Shown here in pieces: positions 26,305-36,055 of a stretch of DNA of 64,000 bases (position 1 is the first letter of the stretch; every line of letters begins with the position of its first letter). The notes below the pieces were generated by a model. That model was not told the origin of the DNA, did no database searches, and worked only from the letters and a program-made list of their open reading frames with translations. The position numbers were made by a program, and so were the translations under genes. The stretch is taken from contig WIXG01000002.1 of NCBI GenBank assembly GCA_009869945.1, positions 248,001 through 312,000 of the forward strand, given 5' to 3'. Origin of the DNA: Mesaphorura yosii. Taxonomy: Eukaryota; Arthropoda; Collembola; Poduromorpha; Tullbergiidae.

Positions 26305-29300
26305 ATGAGCCCTTACAACCAACGCCTGCCCCGACGAATAAGTTCTGCAGACTACGGCGGTAGCGGCAGCCACCGATCCAGCCAGGACAGTCACCGTCGA
26401 AAGTTCAGCGTCGCGTACACCGGGCCTCCGATCGGCGACGAGGCCGAAGACGAGTTTGACACGGCAGCGCAGAGCGACGATGACAACCTCGAGGGACTGG
26501 ACGAATACCACGGAGGAGACGGCAGAAAACACCAGAAACCAAAGTCCAAATGTGTGAGTTGCTTAAGTGGACTCTGTAAATTCGTGACATTCATCTTGTC
26601 ACGAGCCGGACTCATTTCGCTGGTCGTGCTTTACTGTCTGCTGGGTGCCGTTACGTTTGAGAATCTGGAGAGAAATTATGAAATCGCTGTAAGCAGGTTC
26701 GTAAAGGGCTTTAGTGGTTGGACTTTTATTGGGAATACATGCACAGGTCAAGAAGAATATGAGCAAAGTCCGAAATGCGGTCTCGGAGTATTTGTGGGAG
26801 ATGACCGACCGAAGTTTGATGATAAAGGATGACGAGTGGATTCAGAATGCCAGCATGAGGCTTCAGGTACGAAACTCGTTCGTTACTTGAAATCTGAGAC
26901 TTGAACATTGGACTTCAATTTCAATTAATTCGACTGCGTTTAGACTTTTGAATGGGAAATCATCCGACTAATGCGCAAGGAGGGATGGGACGGGGTCGAC
27001 AGCCTCGACCAACGCCAGTGGACCTTTGCCGGTGCCCTGTTCTACTCAATTGTCGTGATTACAACAATCGGTAAGCAAGCACAGCCTGTCGACAGTCACA
27101 ATGGCAAGGTCTTCGTTTTTTTTATTAGAATAACTCAATTCAAGCTTAACTTATGGTGTGGGGTTAATAAATTAGATTCATAACAATCCTTTGCTGATGT
27201 CAAAAGACAAAGTCTACCGGCCATTGTTGGCAATTCGGTTCGCTACTTTCTGCTGATCCTCTTGCGTGAGCCAGGGATGCAGTACCAAATCCAGAGCGTC
27301 ATCCAGCACGCTAGAAGAGCCTCGAACGATGTTTTCTAGCAGACCGACCCGCACGTCCGTAGGCGTCAGAGTCTTGGTCGAACCCAGTCGGTTGCCGTTG
27401 GCCAACAGCAGGTCGTCTGCTGAAATGGCTCTGGTACTTGACGACGTTAAACAGCAGTTTGTGTTTCCGCCAGCACAGTCACCCTGAAAAGACGTTATAT
27501 TTCAGAGTTAAATTCCTGAAGGCTTTTGCTTTTACGACATTACACCTCAGTTAGTTGAGCAGTTAAGCCAAGTCAGTGCGGTATTTATTGTTTTAAGATC
27601 AGTCAGTCACTCAAAATGTCGAAATACTGCACACGAACGAGCCAAAATATCGCGATTTACTAGTCTTGTTTACAAACCGTCAAACGAGCGTCGGGTTTAA
27701 CGTGACAGCAAAGAAATCCTTCGTACTTTTACCGACTTGACTGGCACATGTACCCGGCTCGGCATGAGCTTGAAACTGAGATCACTGAGATGAAGCGGAA
27801 AACTTACGCTGGGACGATTTGGCAGAAAGCACTGGTTCAATGGAATGCATTTGCAATTGCCACCACCACCGTCGCCACCACTACCCAATCCTGGGCCTAA
27901 ACCTCCAGAAACGACAGGTGTACCTCCGCCACCTCCGTTCGGGCTGCTCGGGAATGGCTGAATGGTCGGGAAGGAGGCTGTATTACTGCTTCCGCCATTG
28001 TTGTTGGTGCTCGTGCTAGTGCCAGGACTCGGATTTCTGTTAAACAGCAACCCAAGGACACCACTAGCTAATTGCGGCAATGAGCCAATTAATCCACTTC
28101 CAATTGATACTGAAATCAGGAGAAAATAGTCAATAGCCTAATAACACGAAATATTATTACTTTGCGAACCGGCAAAGTTGTCTCAAACTTACGTAGTCCG
28201 CCACCACCTCCCCCAGTTCCTCCCGAGCTACCTCCTCCGCCTGGGTCTCTGCCGACGAGGTTATTTATCGCAGTTGACACAAATTGGGCAGCTCCAGGAA
28301 TCAGGCGAGCTTCGCCTTGAGTGTTGACGACGCGGATTACTCCAGGCGGCAGAGCGTCAGAATTGCCAGAACTCGATGCTGTAAACAAAGACAGAAATAT
28401 CATCACTTAGCCACATCACCTAATAGTTGTACTTTTCTTGATGGAATGTGATGGGTTGGCTGGACCAACTTACGTCTTGGCGGTGACTCTGGAAAAATGG
28501 TATTGCCGCTGCTCTGTCCAAACGTGCTGCCACTGCCACTGCCGCCGATGTATGGCTGGCGATTCTGGCTCCATACCCACTGCGTCTCACTGACCACAGA
28601 ATAAATGCAGGCTGTCACAAACACGAAAACACTGATAAGAGACAGTGAAGTGCCAATGTGGAGGGTTTTGCTGGAGTGAGATCCAAGTGATTGCGATTGC
28701 GATCTCGCGCTGAGCCGGGACCGGGACCAAAATATGGCGAGTCTCATTTTCATGTTCGTGTTACGGGTTCACACTTCACTTTGTTGTCCACACATTTCTT
28801 CGTTACAAAAACACCTGGGCAATTAAGAAAATGTTTTCGATTTCAGTGCATCGCGACTCGCGAGTGACTGCGACTGTATTTTGCTAAATGTGGGAATGCA
28901 ATGTAAAGAAAAATGAAGGGAATTTTGCGTAATTACTTAATAGGCTCTTGCTCTTTGCACTGCGCTGCACTGTTCACAATTTACAGACTGCACAATCGTT
29001 AATGGTATGAGCTTGAGGTTAAATTAATTATTGATACTATCGCACCGCCGCACCGCTGAAGCTGAACTACTTTCGACTTCGAGACTCTTTTGCTGTACAG
29101 CACAATTTGAGGTGCAATTGGCAATTTGTAATTAAGACGCCGACGCTAACGCTGAGAATGTGAGAATTTTAAGGAGTTTGGTACTCGCATTTGCAGTGCA
29201 GATCCTGAATCAGATTCTGATTCGTACACACACACTTCACACGCATCATAATTACAAGCGTAATTTACGCTTACGATTACGCGTATGAACAATGCGGCCA

Positions 29301-31657
29301 GCCCGTCGCGTACAGGAAATAAGATAATTACGTGCGGCATGGGCACGGCGAGACGCGAGACAAGTATTGTTGTGTGAGTGTCAGTGGTCAGGCCACGCTA
29401 CTGCTTATGACAATATTTCTGGCTTTGTGTCATGTCATCAGGGCGCATGCGAATGCGCACATGCACACAAGTCCTCAATGAAGGCTGCAGTAAGGAAGGC
29501 AATTGGCAAGGTTTGTTTTGGGGCATTTCGCACGTTGTGCCAAAAACGCAAAAGCAAAAACCAAAATAATGCAAATGAGAGTGGCGAATGGCGAATAAAT
29601 GCTAAATACAATGCGATACGATTTATTTGGGCTGGGAGTTATGTAATCTCGGTCAGTCATTTGCGTCAACGTAAAGAAATGTATACGCTCACGGTACGCC
29701 GGCCACGCCATGATTTGGGTCAACTCATCCTTTTTGCATTTGCGAAGGAGTTTTATTGCGCATGCGCACAAATCCACGCTGGATATGGACAAAAGTGAAA
29801 GGAGTCAGCGACACAAAGTTGGACATTATGACTGATGGGTTTATATTTATGTCAAAGCAGTCCAAGTCCACATTTTATTGTTAAGAATGTAATACGAACT
29901 CTATTATTCGCTGAATCAATGGAAGGGAATTCCAAAATCCGTCCCAATTTTGTCCAATAATGGGCATGACTCCTGAGCAAAATGCCTGTGTTTTTAATGT
30001 GTCAGGTTATGGCCACATCACTCCGAAGACAGTTTATGGAAAAATTGTCACAATTTTCTATGCCGTGTTGGGAATTCCGCTTATGCTGATTTGCCTGTCG
30101 CACATCGGTGACTTCCTGGCCACCGCGTTCAGGATTCTTTACTGGAAAGTCTGCTGCTACGTGTGCACGAGAAGGTCGAGAGCTTTACGTCGAGCGAGGA
30201 ACCTTCGAAATTTAACAAGGTAACGGCTTAATTGCGCCGTTCGCATTTAATGCGCTTGTCTTTAATTAATTAATGTGCATATATGAATTTGACATTTGAT
30301 TCCTCCCTTCCCTGCGCCTGCGTTCAGGGTGGGAACTCCGAAGCGGTCTCTTCGCCGTTCCAAGTCGTACCGAATGCCGGGGTCGAGCCATCGGTCAAAA
30401 GACTCCCCAATCTCAGACTCCTTCGTGACGGACAGCTGGGCACAGAAAAGGTCGCATTTCCGGTGCGTGTTTTTGCATATCTATTCGCGTAGTATGTATA
30501 TTATTATGAATTTTGCAATTTTGTAATTTACACACGCAGAAGGACATTTTCTCATGAGGATTTTCGCAGCTTGGAAGTACCCAACCTGAACAGGGAGAGG
30601 TTTCCTTCGCCTTCGCCATCATCATCGCTGCGACGTGACGCAGGCGCAGCGCAACAACAGGCGAGAACCTTCGACGAATCTGCGACGATGAGCTTTCATG
30701 ACGAGGCGCAGGTAAACAATGCAATGAATGGCCGATGGCTTCGAGCGCATTAGCAAAGGTCGTGTCGCAGCTCGTATTTATGATTTGTGTACATTATGTA
30801 ACAAAGTGCAGGAAGGTTAATTACGAATGCGAATTACGACGGCCGTATTTTTATAGTTATGCGCTGACACGCGATGCATACGACGAACGACCGAGCATTG
30901 AATTTTTGAAATGTCCAAGCATTGTTTGCAATTTTACCTTGCAGAACCAAGAAACTGGGTCAAGTTTACAACGAGCGCAGCTGAACCTTCTGAGTAATAC
31001 CGACAAACTGCCAATTTATGTAAATAAGTACGCCGTAGATGACATCACGCCCAGATCGTCATTCAGAGGACGAGACAAGTTTCAGAGACGAGCAAATCCG
31101 CCATACTACCACGGCCATTACGGCGGCTACGGCGGACCAAGCCACCATCGCATCGAACAATTTGTACGACTCGACTTTCAGTGTAGCGGCTTTTTACTGA
31201 ATGCTTTGCTCCAATGCTTTGGCTTGGCTCGTTTCAGGTTCTTGAAGAAGATCTGGAATACTCTTACGACTACGACGATGAGTACTTCATGGAGGAAGAC
31301 GAGCTGGACGAGCAGGAAGTCAGGAAACGACCCGTGCCCATCTGGCTCTGTATTCTCCTCGTTCTGAGCTATATCGTCGGAGGCGCCTTTCTCTTCTCAA
31401 ATTGGGAGGGCTGGAAGCTCCTCGATTCGGCGTACTTTTGCTTCGTGACGCTGACGACGATCGGCTTTGGGGATTACGTCCCTGCACAGAAGGTCAAGCG
31501 AGACGTGGAAGTGAGCATTGCACTCTGCAGCATTTACCTACTTTTTGGCATTTCACTGCTTGCGATGAGCTTCAATTTGGTGCAGGAGCAGGTCATCAGC
31601 TCGATAAAGAACGTGGCGACCAAGTTGGGCATTATTAAGGAGGAAGAAAATTCGTGA
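26305..31657 (+). CDS. Two-pore-domain potassium channel (TWIK/K2P family), copy 1
   Basis: K2P channels form dimeric K+ leak pores in the plasma membrane that set the resting potential. Coding exons: 26305-26688, 26747-26866, 26944-27070, 30006-30219, 30328-30462, 30540-30711, 30945-31163 and 31238-31657; total 1791 nt, 596 aa. The first transmembrane segment is near residues 100-119. The first pore has TTIGYG at 208-213, split by intron 3 (phase 1). M2/M3 includes GIPLMLICLSHIGDF. A long basic and Ser-rich loop of about 200 residues precedes the second half, where the second filter is TIGFG at 531-535 and M4 contains LLFGISLLAMSFNLVQEQ. Both filters are intact, so the channel should be K+-selective. 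The donor of exon 5 is ambiguous: 30450 also keeps frame. A poly(A) signal lies at 31711-31716. Intron 3 (2.9 kb) holds a nested antisense gene. It most resembles invertebrate TWK-type channels; I cannot assign a specific orthologue. Confidence 0.9.
27214..28753 (-). CDS. Nested gene: Gly-rich signal-anchored protein with CLIP-like cysteine motif
   Basis: Complete four-exon gene inside intron 3 of K2P-1, on the opposite strand. Coding exons: 28474-28753, 28193-28378, 27808-28109 and 27214-27483; total 1038 nt, 345 aa, all GT-AG with matching phases. The N-terminus is basic (residues 1-30) followed by a hydrophobic segment (about 32-54), so it is probably a signal anchor or uncleaved type II membrane segment. 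The middle is rich in Gly, Ser, Pro and Asn. Near residues 240-267 the motif CKCIPLNQC, then DCAGG and a terminal NCC, gives the spacing C-x-C-x5-C...C...CC seen in the CLIP-like domains of arthropod serine protease homologues, but no protease domain follows. The C-terminal 70 residues are acidic/hydrophobic and unfamiliar (LDDALDLVLHPWLTQED). Function is unknown; a secreted or membrane-tethered extracellular role is inferred. Confidence 0.72.
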
Positions 31658-31710
31658 GATCCGCATGCAGTTGTTTTCATTGCGTTTTATTTATTCAAAT
31701 TAGTTTTGTA

Positions 31711-31727
31711 AATAAATGGTTTTTATT
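31711..31727. terminator. Facing poly(A) signals of K2P-1 and peritrophin-like gene 1
   Basis: AATAAA on the plus strand at 31711-31716 is 54 nt past the K2P-1 stop. AATAAA on the minus strand (tttatt at 31722-31727) is 30 nt past the stop of the convergent gene. With usual cleavage 10-30 nt downstream, the two transcripts would overlap at their 3' ends. Confidence 0.65.
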
Positions 31728-31756
31728 GGCTAAATCGGTTCTACCAGACATAAGAC

Positions 31757-32099
31757 TTATTTTCCTGAAGGAGACACCGGCACCATGCACTTCTTAGCAG
31801 CCTCGCTGTATTCCTGGCCTGTGGCGCAGAACATTTGGAACATCATCCAACGACCGCCCGTGAAAACGCAGTAGTAAAAGCCATTTGGTGGTGCCTCGGA
31901 TTTGAAGTATCCTGGGTCTTTGCAGGTATCCTGGCCAGCTGCTGGAAGTGCCAGCATCGCGAGTGATGCGATGACCAGCAGTCCAACAAGAGTCTGAAAA
32001 TGGAGACACGAAATTCTAATACCAGCAGTCTGGTCAGGGCCAGGCGAATAAGCTAACAAAGCTTCTTTTCGCACTTACAACTCTGAAATTCCACTCCAT
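31757..32099 (-). CDS. Small secreted peritrophin-like (modified chitin-binding type 2) protein 1
   Basis: Two coding exons, 32079-32099 (seven codons, MEWNFRV) and 31757-31993; 85 aa. The signal peptide (residues 1 to about 28, TLVGLLVIASLAMLALPAAG) is interrupted by the intron. The mature part is a single domain beginning DTCKDPGYF with an aromatic pair FYYC, a W, and a final C-x-TGQEY...KC pattern. This is the shape of a chitin-binding type 2 (peritrophin-A) domain but with only four cysteines. A TATTTAAA box sits at 32176-32183 (minus), 77 nt before the ATG. It belongs with the two genes downstream (33450 and 34785), which share exon structure and domain. An extracellular role is inferred, and chitin binding is not proven given the missing cysteine pair. 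Confidence 0.8.
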
Positions 32100-32175
32100 T
32101 TCGGGTAGCACTTCTTCGTTCTTCGCTTCAGCTGTTTGCAATTTGGAAATGATCCGACCAGCCCCAAATTGGTTG

Positions 32176-32183
32176 TTTAAATA
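32176..32183 (-). promoter_or_regulatory. TATA-like box of peritrophin-like gene 1
   Basis: TATTTAAA on the minus strand, 77 nt upstream of the ATG at 32099, a fitting distance for a short 5' UTR. Confidence 0.45.
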
Positions 32184-33311
32184 GGTTACCCATCTTAAAA
32201 ATTGCGCAATTTACAGAATTAACGAAGCCAGATTGCGAAAATGTGCGGCTCAACTTTAGTCGGTGTAACACCTCCCGGATTAATTGCAAATTGCAAAGCT
32301 TCTGTTTTGATCAATGGTCAGGCGGAAGCAAACGCAGTTGCGTATCGAAAAGTGTGTATCAGAACTTTTGAAGGGCCGGTTTTTCTCGTGAAGCGTATTG
32401 CTCCATTTTATGATATGTCTAAGTTAGTTGTCATTTATGGGCCATGGTATGGGCCTCATCTTGTCGGGTAATCGGTCATAACTGTTGGACTGGACTGAAA
32501 GAAGACTGAGCGACCGACAAGCAGCAGCTAACAAATTTTAGAACCGGAGACTTACGAAATTAAGCCTCTGCCTGGCCTGAGCATTATCATCATACGGCAA
32601 TAATTACCTTCAAATAGACCTTAATGATATATCGTTCGTGGAAATTCTACAGTTTATGGCCGCCGCGAACAAAGCTAATGCCTCCTTATCATCCATAATG
32701 TATATTGCTTTTCTGGTGATAAGCTTCGCAATTACCCAATAATCATGCTTCATTCTGTAATAACGAGCAAACGATACACAAAAATATTTACAAGAGGATT
32801 TGCAACAGAACTCGCATCGCTGTCATCGCTATTTGGAATATGGCAGCGCTGATTCGATTCGTCATAATCATGACAGAACGCACTTCGCAATAGGCAATTG
32901 GCGAATTACCACAGTTTTCCTGACGATCATGATCTGCAGTCATGATTTCTTCAAAATAATGAGCTGTTAGGCTATATTTACAATCCATGCACGTGAAAAT
33001 GACTAAACTCACAAGAATTTGGAATAATTTTGCGAAAATTCACGAGCTTCATACAATTATTGCCAGTGCTCGTTGTAGTAAGAATGAATAGTCGAAAGTA
33101 TGGGATTCGGTAATCTTGGGTCACGACCACAGGCCACAGATACCATGAGTACCGTCCAGCTTGTGATTCCAAGAACTAAAAATGCCAATTGCCGACAAAC
33201 AAAGTTACAAGAATTTATGATGACTTTTGGGGTTATTTTGGTTGCCTGTCAGCGTGCCAGCCATTAAAATAAACCAAAATTAACTTGCTGAACCTTGAAA
33301 CCTCAGAAGCA
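32184..33311. other. Intergenic region between peritrophin-like genes 1 and 2
   Basis: Just over 1 kb with no gene I can support. The right end is the promoter of gene 2. A 76-codon open frame at 32241-32471 has no domain, signal peptide or splice context. Confidence 0.45.
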
Positions 33312-33319
33312 TATAAAAG
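33312..33319 (+). promoter_or_regulatory. TATA box of peritrophin-like gene 2
   Basis: TATAAAAG, about 130 nt upstream of the ATG at 33450. Transcription would start near 33340-33345. Confidence 0.7.
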
Positions 33320-33449
33320 GACTGTTGTTTGGCAGTTGAACCTAATAGTTTTCAAGTTCAATCGAACGATCGTTTGTTCGGAGTCGGAGCTTGAAACTTC
33401 ACGAGTCCAGTCCTTGATTCCGCATTCGCCGTTGGAAACTTTAATAAGC

Positions 33450-33860
33450 ATGAAGCTGATTACGTTTGTAAGTTAACTATTTGATAGTGAATTAACTTTC
33501 CAAGAAGGAGTCGATTTGACCTTCCCGTTTCCTAAATTGCAGTTGAGTCTCGTCGTTTTCCTGTCGTTCGGGGCGTCGATGATTCCTGCAGTTCGAGGCC
33601 AGACTGACACGTGCTCGGCTGCAGGCTACTTCAAGAGCTGCTGTATTGAAGGAGGCTACTACATGTGCATCAGGTACGGAAATCTATGGCTGTTGTACAA
33701 TCTCCAATGCCCAGCTGGCCAAGAGTTTGATGAGCCCCAGCAAAAATGCGTGCCGTCGGCATCTACACCAACCACCACGACTGCGGCGACAACGACAACT
33801 GCAGCTACAACGACGACGACCGAAGCCACGGTGACGAGCGAAGCCACGGCGACGACCTAA
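33450..33860 (+). CDS. Small secreted peritrophin-like protein 2 with Thr-rich tail
   Basis: Exons 33450-33467 (MKLITF) and 33543-33860; 336 nt, 111 aa. The signal peptide LSLVVFLSFGASMIPAVRG is split by the 75-nt intron after six codons, the same design as the neighbours. The domain runs from DTCSAAGYFKSCC through YYMC and LQCPAGQEFD to KC: six cysteines with a vicinal CC pair. The tail is a TTTTAA-type threonine/alanine repeat, probably O-glycosylated (mucin-like). Poly(A) signal at 34025-34030. It is presumably secreted and could be associated with cuticle or peritrophic matrix; that role is inferred from the domain family. Confidence 0.85.
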
Positions 33861-34030
33861 GCCACGACGACGACGACCACGAGCACACCAGCGCCATGAA
33901 TTCTTTCGGAGTCAGGCAAAATATTTGCTATGCTGGCATTTGATTGATTGATTCATTATTAAATTGTCGATGGCACAACTGCCGGTATCAATCAAATTAT
34001 TGGTGATCAAGCATTGCTGTAACGAATAAA

Positions 34031-34616
34031 CTGCTAATCCCGAATTTCCACAGTCAAGCACCGAGCTCCCAATCTCTAAAAACTGAGTTCCTTATCCGCG
34101 CACCGACCGACGGAGCGGAGTACGATTCTTATATGCAACATTTTTCATTAATCACGTTGCATTTCGCATCAGTTAAAAATTCTGTCTTACTCGCTTTTAA
34201 TGCGTTGCATCGCACGTTATCTAGGCTTATGCGTGCAAAAGCACTATATGTATTTGCAAAAGGATTAGGCATTCTGAACGCTAACCCAAGAAACCATTAA
34301 TTGTCAACTGACACAATTCGATACCAGAAACCTGCGGTAATTTGCAATGCAATCAATTTCCGCTTTGTGATTCGGGATCTCATCACACTTCACGAGCTCG
34401 CACAGCATGTAGGTATGTATGTGAATAACAATTCCCGGGTCATGGTCGGATCAGAGACTGAGCAATGCAATCCAGCTATGGAACTGAAATGCAGACCCAA
34501 ATCAAGTAGGCTGAAGCTTGGAATCTAGATCAGGATCCCAAATCCGTCATCGATGAGGACGCGCACACTGCAATTCGCGCCTAATCCCATTTGGAAGATT
34601 CCCCAAATTGTGCAGA
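34031..34616. other. Intergenic region between peritrophin-like genes 2 and 3
   Basis: No gene seen. It ends at the TATA box of gene 3. Confidence 0.45.
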
Positions 34617-34624
34617 TATAAAAG
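34617..34624 (+). promoter_or_regulatory. TATA box of peritrophin-like gene 3
   Basis: TATAAAAG, 168 nt upstream of the ATG at 34785, identical to the TATA box of gene 2. Confidence 0.65.
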
Positions 34625-34784
34625 AGCCGGCGGTGGACACATAAGTTAGTTGGCTTCGAGCACTCCAAGAAACGTAACGTGTAAGTCAGATCACAGCAAA
34701 AATTTCCGACTCGGACAAAGTTTTTGACATACGACACTGGAGAGCACAAGAAGCGAGCGCCGCTTAAAGACTTGCATTTCAAAC

Positions 34785-35443
34785 ATGAGGCACATTGAAG
34801 TAGTAAGTTTTCGTGCTTCTGCCTGCTCATTCTTTATTTCGCTTCGATCTCGAGCTTCTCTCAATAATCACTCTAGATTGCTGCCGCCGCCCTCGTGGTG
34901 ATCGCCGCTGCGCTCATGCCCCAGAGCGAGGCTACGGACACGTGTCAGACTGCAGGCTACCACAAAAGCTCCGGGAATGACCCTGCAGCGTTCCACCTCT
35001 GCGTGTACTCCGCAAGAAGGTGGCTCCTGTTCCAGCTCAAATGTGGTGCGGGTAACATGTTCAGTGATGCTCAGCGAAGGTGTATGACAGCACCAGCGAC
35101 AACGACAACCACCAAAGCCCCTGGCACGATCAATCCCGGACGAGCAGACTTTGACTTTAACGAAGACGAAGGCGAGAACGAGAACGAGGAGGAAGAGTTG
35201 GCTGACGGCGATGCCCGCGAAGGCAGGGCTTTGGCATTGGAGGTCACATCCGAGCCGTGCCCCTGCGTGGATACTTGCCCGACCACGGGCTACTTCCAGA
35301 GCTGCTGCAAGAACGAAAAATTCTTCTACTGCATCTGGAACTCGAGAAACAATCGCTGGCTCCTGTACCCACTCAGCTGCAAGCCGGGCTACGAGTTTGA
35401 CGACTCGAAGCAAACTTGCGTGCTCATGCCAGCGAGTAGGTAA
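34785..35443 (+). CDS. Secreted protein with two peritrophin-like domains (gene 3)
   Basis: Exons 34785-34802 (MRHIEV) and 34877-35443; 585 nt, 194 aa. The signal peptide IAAAALVVIAAALMPQSEA is again split by the intron. Domain 1 (DTCQTAGYHKSS ... RRC) has four cysteines and lacks the CC pair. An acidic linker rich in Glu, Asn and Asp (DFNEDEGENENEEEE) follows. Domain 2 (CPCVDTCPTTGYFQSCC ... TC) has the CC pair plus two extra cysteines before it. The reading frame ends AGG-TAA inside AG|GTAAGT, a perfect splice-donor consensus, so an alternative C-terminus is possible, but I find no convincing downstream exon. Poly(A) signal at 35567-35572. Family as the two genes upstream. Confidence 0.85.
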
Positions 35444-35572
35444 GTTTCTGGCAGCAATAGGCAGCAGTAAGCAGAAGTATTAAAGCGCATTTTGATTCCT
35501 GGGCTTATAAATCTATGCGAATGCGAAATTGTAAATAGTGAATGAACTTTTTGTTGCCTATCGTTGAATAAA

Positions 35573-36055
35573 CACTTCGATCGATCGAAAAATATGGTGT
35601 GCATACGATTTTCCGATTCACGCTGTTGCTGTCCAAAGAATTTTGTCTACTTTACATTTCTCAGCTCGGACGCGAGCTCATCATCATTATTTCCTATTCA
35701 GCCGTCCGTAAACACTCATTACAAGGCGAAGTGGTAGGAAGGAAGAATTCGGACAAAAGAAGAGAAAAAAATGGCAATACGTGAAGGAACACCCATGAAA
35801 AATGCCTTCAAAGCTTCAAGTGCACCTGTTCTCGTCCATTATCATGTTGATTCTCCGTGAATTATTGATGCTCGCGAATAATTTGCAATTTGCACGTCCA
35901 CTTGTCATCGCCACTCAACCACGCAGCATTCCAAATTCCATTGAATGCCTCTCCATGCTTATCCATTTTGCAGATTACACACAGGAACAGGAACACCAAG
36001 CAAGCATGCGGGATTTGCTTGTTCAGTTCCAGTTGAGCAGTTTGTAATTGTGAAC
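35573..36055. other. Intergenic region before Ir25a-like gene
   Basis: No gene seen. It should contain the promoter and 5' UTR of the receptor gene; no TATA box was evident. Confidence 0.4.

Noticed and set aside
34868-35413. Minus-strand 181-codon frame
   Set aside because: Antisense shadow of peritrophin-like gene 3.
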